Assembly: GCA_964562165.1 (NCBI GenBank)
Contig: CAZLRZ010000004.1
Span: 1-53,469, forward strand
DNA length: 53,469 bases
From: JAKQLP01 sp964562165
GTDB lineage: Bacteria > Patescibacteriota > Dojkabacteria > B142 > OLB20
Direction of reading: 5' to 3'
The position numbers and the translations under genes are program-made. This document shows positions 1-6,540 of the stretch, in pieces. Position 1 is the stretch's first letter. Each line of letters opens with the position of its first letter. The notes beneath the pieces are model-generated. The model worked only from the letters and a program-made list of their open reading frames with translations. It had not been told where the DNA came from and ran no database searches.

Positions 1-268
1 TAATCATAGCTTCGGTTGAATCAAAGTCAGAAATCACCCCATCAGCCATAGGCTTTACAGCAACAATGTTTGCCGGAGTTCTCCCTATCATTCTTTTTGC
101 ATCCACACCAACAGCTAAAACTTTTTTCGTGTTTTTATTCACAGCAACAACAGAGGGCTCGTTTATGACAACACCCTGCCCTCTTACGGATACGAGGGTA
201 GTAGATGTACCTAAATCAATACCAATATCGTGGGTGAACAGTGATAAAAATTTATCAAAAACTTGCAT
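1..268 (-). CDS. mreB: MreB, cell-shape actin homologue (5' part only)
   Basis: The reverse strand reads an MreB N-terminus starting at the ATG at 268 and running off the window edge, so about 89 residues are visible. The phosphate-1 loop of the actin fold, IGIDLGTSTTLV, is clear near residues 16-27, followed by VINEPSVVAVN, which is typical of MreB. MreB polymerises under the inner membrane and directs cell-wall synthesis in rod-shaped cells. A second complete mreB lies at 6541-7539, and the two differ throughout the visible part, so they are paralogues. The gene is transcribed away from the RNA at 381-537. A possible extended -10 (TGC then TACAAT) lies at 293-298 on the minus strand. There is no Shine-Dalgarno sequence. 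The family call is secure, but the C-terminus is not visible. Confidence 0.93.
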   Translation of the reverse strand, partial: MQVFDKFLSLFTHDIGIDLGTSTTLVSVRGQGVVINEPSVVAVNKNTKKVLAVGVDAKRMIGRTPANIVAVKPMADGVISDFDSTEAMI

Positions 269-345
269 TTATGGGTCGTGTTAAACTTACTAATTGTAGC
301 ACTAGAGTTGCAAAATTGTATAGTAAAACCAGACGATTGACTAAA

Positions 346-374
346 TTGGAATTAATATAAAATAATGCTATACT
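346..374 (+). promoter_or_regulatory. Promoter of the 381-537 RNA
   Basis: TTGGAA (346-351) and TATACT (369-374) are separated by 17 bp, with an extended -10 TGC just upstream. The predicted start near 381 coincides with the 5' strand of the RNA's closing helix. Confidence 0.7.
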
Positions 375-380
375 TTAACT

Positions 381-538
381 GCCCTATCTTGTAATTAGAA
401 TAAGATATATTGAACTTTACAAGCAAATTTTAGGGTAGCCAATATCTCATTAAGACCGTCGTGTTTTAATGCTGAGGTTACCATTCTTACTTGAAGACGG
501 TTTCAAGTACTTATTCGAAAGCCTGATAGGGTTTTTTT
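381..538 (+). ncRNA. Candidate structured small RNA with kissing loops, unknown family
   Basis: There is no ORF here, and the segment has its own promoter (346-374) and a closing helix that runs into a T7 tract. I see these helices. P1 is 382-388 with 525-531 (CCCTATC/GATAGGG). P2 is 388-394 with 417-423. P3 is 434-440 with 476-482, containing one G-U pair and enclosing hairpin P4 (448-453 with 466-471). P5 is 488-495 with 502-509, an uninterrupted 8-bp stem. The whole 6-nt loop of P5 (GACGGT, 496-501) is complementary to ACCGTC (455-460) in the loop of P4, which is a kissing interaction. A separate promoter for the downstream tRNA genes starts at 541, so this is a discrete transcript and not their leader. 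It lacks recognisable tmRNA, RNase P, SRP or 6S hallmarks. Confidence 0.6.
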
Positions 539-540
539 GC

Positions 541-569
541 TTGATTAATGTAAGGATATCATTTAAAAT
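541..569 (+). promoter_or_regulatory. Promoter of the tRNA-Thr/Tyr/Thr cluster
   Basis: TTGATT (541-546) and TAAAAT (564-569) have a 17-bp spacer. The predicted start near 576 is 16 nt before tRNA-Thr(GGT). Confidence 0.5.
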
Positions 570-591
570 TGTCTGACTAATTAAGGTTTTG

Positions 592-667
592 GCTGGGATA
601 GCTCAGTTGGTAGAGCACACCCTTGGTAAGGGTGAGGTCAAGAGTTCGATCCTCTTTTCCAGCTCCA
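592..667 (+). tRNA. tRNA-Thr (GGT)
   Basis: A full cloverleaf: acceptor GCTGGGA/TTCCAGC, a D-arm GCTC/GAGC, an anticodon stem CACCC/GGGTG with loop TTGGTAA (anticodon GGT), and a T-arm with TTCGATC. The 3' CCA is encoded (665-667). It is first in a tRNA run that precedes rpmG, tRNA-Trp and secE, a widely conserved bacterial arrangement. Confidence 0.97.
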
Positions 668-697
668 TTAATTGAGCAAGGAGATTTTTGTAAGTTC

Positions 698-780
698 GCA
701 AGGGTGGCAGAGCGGTCAAATGCTCCAGACTGTAAATCTGGCGTCGAGAGACTACGGGGGTTCAAATCCCTCCCCTTGCA
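698..780 (+). tRNA. tRNA-Tyr (GTA)
   Basis: A class II tRNA with a long variable arm. The acceptor is GCAAGGG/CCCTTGC, and the anticodon stem CCAGA/TCTGG holds loop CTGTAAA (anticodon GTA). The T-loop is TTCAAAT. The 3' CCA is not encoded (AAA follows the discriminator). Confidence 0.97.
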
Positions 781-785
781 AAATT

Positions 786-858
786 GCCGAGATAGCTCAG
801 TTGGTAGAGCAACGGTTTTGTAAACCGTCGGTCAAGAGTTCGAGCCTCTTTCTCGGCT
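786..858 (+). tRNA. tRNA-Thr (TGT)
   Basis: Acceptor GCCGAGA/TCTCGGC and anticodon stem ACGGT/ACCGT with loop TTTGTAA (anticodon TGT). It complements the GGT isoacceptor at 592. CCA is not encoded. Confidence 0.97.
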
Positions 859-899
859 TATTTTAAGATTATTAAAAATTTTTTATTAATTAAATTGCT

Positions 900-1067
900 A
901 TGGCAAAAAAAGGAAATCGTATCCTGATCAGGTTAAGAAACAAAGAAACCGGATCTTTTTATACAACAAGTAAAAATAGAATAAACTCTAAGGATAAGTT
1001 AAAGATCAAGAAATTTGATCCAAAACTAAAGAAACATATAATGTTTGATGAGGACAAGGTAAAATAA
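900..1067 (+). CDS. rpmG: 50S ribosomal protein L33
   Basis: A short basic protein of 55 residues beginning MAKKGNRILIRL and continuing RNKETGSFYTTSKNRINS, the signature of L33. The ETGSFYTTSKN segment is diagnostic. L33 is a small protein of the large subunit near the E site. This version lacks the Cys pairs of the zinc-binding form (C- type). The gene sits between tRNA-Thr(TGT) and tRNA-Trp, as in many bacterial genomes where rpmG precedes tRNA-Trp-secE-nusG. There is no Shine-Dalgarno sequence. The start at 900 is the only ATG giving the complete conserved N-terminus. Confidence 0.95.
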   Translation: MAKKGNRILIRLRNKETGSFYTTSKNRINSKDKLKIKKFDPKLKKHIMFDEDKVK

Positions 1068-1119
1068 GCGCAGGGTTAACGATTAAGGTTCGACCTCACT
1101 AGACAGAACGGGATTATGA

Positions 1120-1191
1120 AGAGCCATGGTGTCAGTGGTAGCACAGCGGTCTCCAAAACCGTTAGCAGAGGTTCGAATCCTCTTGGCTCTG
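1120..1191 (+). tRNA. tRNA-Trp (CCA)
   Basis: Acceptor AGAGCCA/TGGCTCT, anticodon loop CTCCAAA (anticodon CCA), T-loop TTCGAAT and discriminator G. CCA is not encoded. It lies directly upstream of secE, the usual place in bacteria. Confidence 0.96.
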
Positions 1192-1200
1192 TATTTAATA

Positions 1201-1234
1201 AAACCTTTAATTATTAAAGGTTTGTTGCTATAAT
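1201..1234 (+). promoter_or_regulatory. secE promoter with palindrome; leaderless start
   Basis: An extended -10 (TGC, TATAAT at 1229-1234) lies so close to the secE ATG (1242) that transcription should begin at or one base before the start codon. An 11-bp perfect inverted repeat (1201-1211 and 1213-1223) covers the expected -35 position. It could be an operator or the 3' stem of the tRNA-Trp transcript. Confidence 0.5.
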
Positions 1235-1241
1235 AACAAAC

Positions 1242-1451
1242 ATGATTATTATTAAGTCAATTAAAAAATTCTTTAATTTTTTACGTTCCGCTTTAGGTGA
1301 GTTGAAGTTTGTTACCTTCCCCACAAAAGCAGAAACATTAAAATTAGGAACTATAGTCTTAGGAGTATCTGCAGTTTTTGGATTGGGCCTCTACCTAATC
1401 GATTGGCTGTTCCAGGTCTTAAGAAACTTACTAACTAGTGTAAATATTTAA
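1242..1451 (+). CDS. secE: Preprotein translocase subunit SecE
   Basis: A 69-residue single-TM protein. The amphipathic segment with SALGELKFVTFPTKAET (about residues 16-32) is the conserved cytoplasmic helix of bacterial SecE, followed by one hydrophobic span at about 34-56. SecE clamps SecY in the SecYEG channel at the cytoplasmic membrane. It is followed one base later by nusG, giving the standard secE-nusG-rplKA order. The promoter spacing suggests a leaderless mRNA. The length matches single-TM SecE. Confidence 0.95.
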   Translation: MIIIKSIKKFFNFLRSALGELKFVTFPTKAETLKLGTIVLGVSAVFGLGLYLIDWLFQVLRNLLTSVNI

Positions 1452-1452
1452 A

Positions 1453-2019
1453 ATGAAAAAAGATCAAAAAAAATTAGAAGATTCGGCTGTAAAAGAGAAC
1501 TTCAATTGGTATGTTGTGAATGCCTACTCTGGTCACGAAAAAAGAGTTGCAACACAAATTTTACAAAGAACTAAAGCAAACAATCTAGAAGATGTTATAA
1601 AAGAAGTGTTGGTTCCAACGCAAAATAAGATCGTAGTCAGTGAAGGCAAAAAAAGAACCGTTGAAGAAAAGACATTCCCAGGATATGTTTTAGTTAAGAT
1701 GATTATGAATGATCAAACATGGCAAATCATCAGAAATACCGAAGGAGTTACAGGATTTGTCGGAACAGAAAGAAAACCTACACCATTAAACCCAGATGAA
1801 GTAAAAAGTATTCTAGCTTACATGAAGGTTGAACAACCATCCTATCAAGCCTCTTTTGCAGTCGGCGACGCTGTCAAAGTTACGGATGGACCTTTCAAGG
1901 ATTTCGTTGGATCTATCTCTGAGATTAACGAAGATAAAGGTCAAGTTAAAGTTCTACTTTCTGTGTTTGGTCGCGAAACACCAGTAATATTAGACTTCTT
2001 AAAAATTACTCGATTATAA
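1453..2019 (+). CDS. nusG: Transcription termination/antitermination factor NusG
   Basis: A 188-residue NusG. The NGN domain spans about residues 15-115 (NWYVVNAYSGHEKRVA at the start, FPGYVLVKM in the middle). A KOW domain at about 135-185 carries VGDAVKVTDGPFKDFVG. NusG binds RNA polymerase, raises processivity, couples to ribosomal S10 and helps Rho, which is also present in this window (19945-21525). The gene begins one base after the secE stop and is followed 18 bp later by rplK. No insertion domain is seen. Confidence 0.97.
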   Translation: MKKDQKKLEDSAVKENFNWYVVNAYSGHEKRVATQILQRTKANNLEDVIKEVLVPTQNKIVVSEGKKRTVEEKTFPGYVLVKMIMNDQTWQIIRNTEGVTGFVGTERKPTPLNPDEVKSILAYMKVEQPSYQASFAVGDAVKVTDGPFKDFVGSISEINEDKGQVKVLLSVFGRETPVILDFLKITRL

Positions 2020-2037
2020 ATTTAAACATTATTAATT

Positions 2038-2469
2038 ATGGCTAAAGAAAAAAAAATCAAAGCTATTTTAAAGCTTGCGATTGAAGCAGGAAGAGCTACA
2101 CCAGCCCCTCCAATCGGTCCAGCACTAGGACAACATGGTGTTAACATTCAAGAGTTTGTTACTCAGTATAATGACAAGACAAGAGATAAAATGGGAGATG
2201 TTATTCCATGTATCTTAACAATATTTGAGGATAGAACTTTTACTATCGAGTTAAAAACTCCACCTGTAACCAACCTTTTATTAAAATCAGTCGGTCTTAA
2301 AAAAGGTTCCGCAAAACCAAACTTGGTTAAAGTAGGAAAAGTTACCAGAGCACAGATCAAAGATATAGCCGAAAAGAAAATGGCTGATATCAATGCTATT
2401 AGCATGGAATCTGCTATGAAAATAGTTGAAGGCTCCGCAAAAAGCTTAGGCTTAACTGTTGTTGATTAA
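2038..2469 (+). CDS. rplK: 50S ribosomal protein L11
   Basis: 143 residues, normal L11 length. The N-terminal domain shows the Pro-rich segment RATPAPPIGPALGQHGVNI (about residues 19-37). The C-terminal RNA-binding domain with VGKVTRAQIKDIAEKKM follows. L11 forms the base of the stalk and the GTPase-associated centre on 23S rRNA. It is in the secE-nusG-rplK-rplA run. There is no Shine-Dalgarno sequence before the ATG. Confidence 0.98.
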   Translation: MAKEKKIKAILKLAIEAGRATPAPPIGPALGQHGVNIQEFVTQYNDKTRDKMGDVIPCILTIFEDRTFTIELKTPPVTNLLLKSVGLKKGSAKPNLVKVGKVTRAQIKDIAEKKMADINAISMESAMKIVEGSAKSLGLTVVD

Positions 2470-2487
2470 TTTGTTATAACATTTTTG

Positions 2488-3168
2488 ATGAAAAGATCTA
2501 AAAAATACCAATCAGTCTTATCAAATATTGATAAGTCTAAAAAATACTCCCCTACTGATGCTTTAAATTTAATGCCAAAGCTATCTTTAACAAAATTTGC
2601 AGGTAGCATCAGCATTCAACTTTTTTTGAATTTAAATGAAAAACAGAAAAAGGATTCAATTCGAGGCTCATATACCTTGCCAAATACTTTTGGCAAATCT
2701 TTAAAAGTTTTAGCAGTTGTAGATAAAGCCGATTTAGAAAAGGCAAAAGATGCAGATATAGTCGGTGGCGAAGAATTGTTCAAAGACATCGAATCCGGTA
2801 AATTAGAATTCGACCTAGTTTTAACAACCCCTATGATGATGGGCAAATTAGCTAAACTAGGCAAAACTTTAGGCTCAAGAGGCTTAATGCCAAATCCTAA
2901 AAATGGAACCATTTCAACCAATTTAAGCGAAAGTATTAAAAAGTTCAAACAAGGAATGAAAAACTTTAAATCGGTTAATGGCGCACCAATTACAGCAGTT
3001 ATTGGTAAATCGGATATGACAAGTGAACAGCTACAAGAAAACTTAAATGCTTTTGTAAAAGCTGTAAGTAATGAAACTAAGAAGTACTCTACTACTCCTA
3101 TTAAAAGAGCTATTTTGACCACAACAATGGGGCCAAAAGTTGAACTAGATGCCAATTACTTGGTCTAA
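2488..3168 (+). CDS. rplA: 50S ribosomal protein L1
   Basis: 226 residues from the ATG at 2488. A TTG codon immediately before it could add one residue but is less likely. The L1 signature GSRGLMPNPKNGTIS lies near residues 130-144, and TTPIKRAILTTTMGP at the C-terminus fits. L1 forms the mobile L1 stalk near the E site. Some Patescibacteria lack L1, so its presence limits the choice of lineage. It ends the secE-rplA unit. A new promoter starts downstream at 3179. Confidence 0.96.
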   Translation: MKRSKKYQSVLSNIDKSKKYSPTDALNLMPKLSLTKFAGSISIQLFLNLNEKQKKDSIRGSYTLPNTFGKSLKVLAVVDKADLEKAKDADIVGGEELFKDIESGKLEFDLVLTTPMMMGKLAKLGKTLGSRGLMPNPKNGTISTNLSESIKKFKQGMKNFKSVNGAPITAVIGKSDMTSEQLQENLNAFVKAVSNETKKYSTTPIKRAILTTTMGPKVELDANYLV

Positions 3169-3178
3169 ACTTGGGAAA

Positions 3179-3207
3179 TTGACAAAATAATAGTATTAGG
3201 TTAGAAT
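3179..3207 (+). promoter_or_regulatory. rplJL promoter
   Basis: TTGACA (3179-3184), a 17-bp spacer, then TAGAAT (3202-3207). The predicted start near 3214 leaves a leader of about 130 nt before rplJ. Confidence 0.75.
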
Positions 3208-3213
3208 TACTAA

Positions 3214-3331
3214 GTTTTCGTTTAAGACAATAGGCTTTCGTTTTTTGAAATAAGACCTATCGAGACGGATACAGTTAAACTCATAGAATTATGTATTTAT
3301 ACTGTGCCGACTCGTTCGGCACATTTTTTTA
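3214..3331 (+). promoter_or_regulatory. L10-type leader with attenuator
   Basis: Two mutually exclusive structures are visible. A long stem pairs CGAG (3261-3264), CGG (3266-3268) and ACAG (3271-3274) with CTGT (3302-3305), CCG (3307-3309) and CTCG (3311-3314), broken by small internal loops. The competing hairpin GTGCCGA/TCGGCAC (3304-3310 with 3316-3322) is followed by T7 and is a good intrinsic terminator. The position before rplJ-rplL matches the known L10 leader, in which the L10-L7/L12 complex binds its own mRNA. The attenuation mechanism here is inferred. Confidence 0.65.
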
Positions 3332-3343
3332 TTTAATTTAAAT

Positions 3344-3871
3344 ATGTCAAAAACCAAAAATCAGAAAAAGGAGTTGATGACTGAATATGCAGAAAAGCTC
3401 AAGGCACAACCTAACTTTTTTGTTGTAAAACCTCTTGGAATTAATCCAAATGAGGCTACCGCAATGAAAAAAGAATTGGGTGCACTTGGATCAAGCTACA
3501 ATTTAGTCAAAAATACTATCTTTGTGATTGCTATGAAAGAAGCTGGTTTCCCACTTACTGATCTAGGGGATGGTCAACATTCTATAGTCTTTTCAAGTGA
3601 GAAAATAAGTGAAACAGCAAAAATCATTAGTAAGTTCACAAAAGCAAAAGACAAAGATCGTCTTGAGGTAATCGGTGGCGTATACAATATGACATCCATT
3701 TCCCCAGCAGAGGTAAAAGCTCTAGCAGATCTTCCAAGCAAGGACGTTTTGATTGCTCAACTATTAAGTGTAATGGTTGGTCCAGTCAGAAATTTCATGT
3801 TTGTGTTAAAAGGAAATATGCAAGAATTTGTATATTTACTTAATTCAATTCAAGAGAAAAAAGCTGTTTAA
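3344..3871 (+). CDS. rplJ: 50S ribosomal protein L10
   Basis: 175 residues with the L10 pattern: an N-terminal globular domain (about 1-135) with the segment YNLVKNTIFVIAMKEAGF, then a C-terminal helix that carries L7/L12 dimers. L10 anchors the stalk on 23S rRNA together with L11. It is followed 45 bp later by rplL, and the pair is preceded by its own promoter and the attenuator at 3214-3331. There is no Shine-Dalgarno sequence; the upstream sequence is A/T only. Confidence 0.95.
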   Translation: MSKTKNQKKELMTEYAEKLKAQPNFFVVKPLGINPNEATAMKKELGALGSSYNLVKNTIFVIAMKEAGFPLTDLGDGQHSIVFSSEKISETAKIISKFTKAKDKDRLEVIGGVYNMTSISPAEVKALADLPSKDVLIAQLLSVMVGPVRNFMFVLKGNMQEFVYLLNSIQEKKAV

Positions 3872-3916
3872 ACAGCATTCAATTAATTTTAATTTAATTT
3901 ATTTATAAAAACTAAA

Positions 3917-4315
3917 ATGGCAGACGATAAAAAAATCGAATTATCTGGTGATTCTGCAAAAATCGCAGAAATGCTAGAAAAAATGACAGCATTAGAACTT
4001 TCTCAATTAGTAAAAGCTCTAGAAGAAAAGTTCGGTGTCTCAGCAAGTGCTCCAGTAGCAGCAGCAGCAGCTCCAGTAGCAGCAGCAGCTTCAGAAGAAG
4101 AGAAATCTTCATTCAACTTAGAATTGACTGAAACTGGCGCAAATAAAATTGCAGTCATTAAAATTGTCAAAAACGTCACAGGTTTAGGCTTAAAAGAAGC
4201 CAAAGACTTAGTTGATGGTGCTCCTAAGATTGTCAAAGAAGACATGAAAAAGGAAGATGCAGAAGCTTTAAAGAAAGAATTAGAAGAAGCTGGTGCAAAA
4301 GTAACTTTAAAATAA
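3917..4315 (+). CDS. rplL: 50S ribosomal protein L7/L12
   Basis: 132 residues. The N-terminal dimerisation helices (about 10-45: LEKMTALELSQLVKALEEKF) are followed by an Ala/Pro/Val hinge (about 46-65) and the C-terminal factor-binding domain with NKIAVIKIVKNVTGLGL and KEAKDLVDGAPK. It recruits translation factors to the stalk. It is the last gene before a strong terminator. Confidence 0.98.
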   Translation: MADDKKIELSGDSAKIAEMLEKMTALELSQLVKALEEKFGVSASAPVAAAAAPVAAAASEEEKSSFNLELTETGANKIAVIKIVKNVTGLGLKEAKDLVDGAPKIVKEDMKKEDAEALKKELEEAGAKVTLK

Positions 4316-4340
4316 TAAGTTACAATTTCCAAGAAATTAA

Positions 4341-4374
4341 ACCCTCCCCTATTTTTGTGGGAGGGTTTTGTTTT
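4341..4374 (+). terminator. Intrinsic terminator after rplL
   Basis: CCCTCCC (4342-4348) pairs with GGGAGGG (4359-4365) and is followed by a T-rich tract. Confidence 0.9.
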
Positions 4375-4418
4375 AAAAGGAATTAAGATATATAATATTT
4401 TTTAGTTAAAAACAAAAG

Positions 4419-5099
4419 ATGATAGATATTTTTATCAATAGCGGGCTGGATAAAGGCGCAATTATAACTTTGTTGTTATTGCCGGTAGTTGTTACTTTAA
4501 TTGCCTTTGCCAGACATATTCTAGGGATGAGGTCGCTTGGCATCTATTTGTCTTTTGTAATCACCTTTATTTTCTTTCAATTGGGAGTTACTTCTACAGA
4601 GTTCCCTTACTACTCGGATCCACTTATAGGTTTTAAATACGGCCTCCCAATGATTTTAGTTGTTTTTTCTGCAACTTTGCTTTGTTATTTATTAATAAAA
4701 AAATTAGGACTACATTATTATCCAAAGCTTGCAATTGTTTCGACGGGCGTTACTGTTATACTTATTGCTGTGACAATGATCCTGGGTTTGCTTGGCTTTA
4801 AAAACTTCTTAAAAATTGATATTTTTACCCTAGTCTTAATTGTTGCTATCACAGAAAAATATTTCTCAATTTTAGCCAGAAAAAATTTAAAAACTACCAT
4901 TTTTATCACCCTAGAGAGCATAATGCTTGCAGGGATCAGTTACTTAATAATATGTATCCGCCCTCTAATTGATTTATTACTTCAATATCCATACGTAATT
5001 TTAATTCTCTTTCCTGTTAATTATTTAATTGGAAGGTTTACGGGCCTTAGATTAAGCGAATATTTGAGATTCTGGGACATTTTAACTGAGAAAGATTAA
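4419..5099 (+). CDS. Multi-TM membrane protein of the UUP1/7TM-transglutaminase partner type
   Basis: 226 residues, almost wholly hydrophobic, with about seven predicted TM segments and a short tail RLSEYLRFWDILTEKD. It is five bases upstream of the ATP-grasp/retropepsin fusion at 5105 and clearly cotranscribed. In a family described by comparative genomics, an inactive transglutaminase fused to a 7TM domain is encoded next to an alpha-L-glutamate-ligase-like ATP-grasp protein and a RimB-like aspartic peptidase. This gene matches the 7TM part of that set without the extracellular transglutaminase-like domain. The motifs GMRSLGIY and FPVNYLIGRFTGLRLSEYLRF are consistent with that domain, but I cite them from memory and they are not verified. 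Function unknown. Confidence 0.6.
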   Translation: MIDIFINSGLDKGAIITLLLLPVVVTLIAFARHILGMRSLGIYLSFVITFIFFQLGVTSTEFPYYSDPLIGFKYGLPMILVVFSATLLCYLLIKKLGLHYYPKLAIVSTGVTVILIAVTMILGLLGFKNFLKIDIFTLVLIVAITEKYFSILARKNLKTTIFITLESIMLAGISYLIICIRPLIDLLLQYPYVILILFPVNYLIGRFTGLRLSEYLRFWDILTEKD

Positions 5100-5104
5100 T
5101 AAGA

Positions 5105-6535
5105 ATGTTTAAAACCCTCTCTTTATTATTAAAAAACAGACGAAAAGTCCTTGGAATGAATGAAAGGAACTTGGATTATATTCGTAAATACAATAAGAGC
5201 AAGAATATTGAAATTGCCGACAACAAAATCCTTACTAAAGAAGTCTTAATGAAAGCAGGAATTCCAACTCCTAATTTAATTACTGTAATAAAATCTTATC
5301 AGGAATTAAATAATTTTGACTTCTCTACCCTTCCTCCTTCGTTCGTTCTAAAGCCTGTTACAGGGCTTGAAGGCGGTGGCATCGATTTGTTTTATAATCA
5401 AGATAAAAACGGAGCATGGATTAGGGCCGATAAATCAAAGGCCACAATTGACCAATTAAAAAAACAAATCGCAGACATTCTTGACGGCAAGTATTCTCTC
5501 AATCAAACACCGGATTTTGCCCTTTTTGAAGAGAGGATAAAAACCCATAAAGTCTTTAAATACTATACATATAAAGGGACTCCAGATATCAGAATAATAA
5601 CCATAAGTGGGGTTCCAGCAATGGCATTCTTAAGAATACCTACAAAGGAATCTAAAGGAAAAGCCAATTTAGCACTAGGTGCGGTTGCCACAGGAATAGA
5701 CATAGCAAATGGAGTAACCACCTTTGCTATTCAGGGCAAGCACGGATACATCCAAAATGTTCCAGGGACAAAAATCCCTTTAAGTGGATTAAGGATTCCT
5801 TACTGGGATAGGATTCTTCGCTACTCAATTGAAGCGCAAAAATCTTCCGGGCTCAATTATCTTGCGGTAGATTTCTTAATAGATAGAGATCTAGGCCCAG
5901 TGATAGTTGAACTTAACGCACGCCCAGGCCTTTCGATTCAGCTTGCTAATAAAGATGGTTTAAGATGGAGAATTAAGAAAACTAGAGATATTAAAGTTAC
6001 GTCAGTTGAAAAAGGTATTAACCTCGCTAAATATCTATTCGGAGGTGAAATTGAGAATGAAATTGAAGGTATTTCAGGAAAAGATGTTATAGGAATTTAT
6101 GAAAATATTAGTTTAATAACCCCCAAAGACGAAGAATTGAAAACAATAGCTAAAATTGACACAGGAGCTGATTCCACATCAATCGATCGTAAATATGCCG
6201 AACAGTTAGGCTTTAAAGATATAGTAAATGAATTTGATGATTTGAACTTACCTGTAAATATCGAACGAAACAAAGGAATAGCCTTGATGAAAGAGCTTGC
6301 CGAAAAATTAGTCCCTAAATACCAAGGTAGATTGGTAGATGTATCCTTTATTAAATCTAGTCACGGAACAACTTTAAGACCCTGTGTTTCTATAAAGCTA
6401 AAAATCAAAGATACTACCTTTGAAACCAACGCTAATATACTAGACAGAAGTAACCTTACATATTCTGTAATCGTAGGGAGAAAATCACTCTCAAGATTCT
6501 TAATTGATCCTTCTAAAAAGCAAAATAATAAGTAA
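5105..6535 (+). CDS. ATP-grasp (alpha-L-glutamate ligase-like) fused to retropepsin-like domain
   Basis: 476 residues. Residues about 1-310 form an ATP-grasp ligase of the RimK/alpha-L-glutamate-ligase-like type. It shows FVLKPVTGLEGGGI (nucleotide loop) and VIVELNARPGLSIQLAN (metal-binding Asn/Glu strand). Residues about 335-470 form a small retropepsin-like domain with the catalytic motif KIDTGADSTSID (Asp352) and a matching C-terminal VIVGRKSLSRF. The latter resembles the RimB/PF05618 family, often annotated as ATP-dependent Zn protease. Elsewhere the two activities are usually separate genes; here they are one polypeptide. The likely role, by inference, is adding and trimming amino-acid or peptide tags on a substrate at the membrane, with the adjacent multi-TM protein. 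The substrate is unknown. Confidence 0.8.
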   Translation: MFKTLSLLLKNRRKVLGMNERNLDYIRKYNKSKNIEIADNKILTKEVLMKAGIPTPNLITVIKSYQELNNFDFSTLPPSFVLKPVTGLEGGGIDLFYNQDKNGAWIRADKSKATIDQLKKQIADILDGKYSLNQTPDFALFEERIKTHKVFKYYTYKGTPDIRIITISGVPAMAFLRIPTKESKGKANLALGAVATGIDIANGVTTFAIQGKHGYIQNVPGTKIPLSGLRIPYWDRILRYSIEAQKSSGLNYLAVDFLIDRDLGPVIVELNARPGLSIQLANKDGLRWRIKKTRDIKVTSVEKGINLAKYLFGGEIENEIEGISGKDVIGIYENISLITPKDEELKTIAKIDTGADSTSIDRKYAEQLGFKDIVNEFDDLNLPVNIERNKGIALMKELAEKLVPKYQGRLVDVSFIKSSHGTTLRPCVSIKLKIKDTTFETNANILDRSNLTYSVIVGRKSLSRFLIDPSKKQNNK

Positions 6536-6540
6536 TCTTA

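Noticed and set aside
623..866. Two overlapping ORFs across the tRNA cluster
   Set aside because: They lie over three clear tRNA genes and have no protein-like features.
1068..1119. A T-loop-like GGTTCGACCTC between rpmG and tRNA-Trp
   Set aside because: No acceptor or anticodon arm can be built, so it is not a tRNA; perhaps a chance match or very old remnant.
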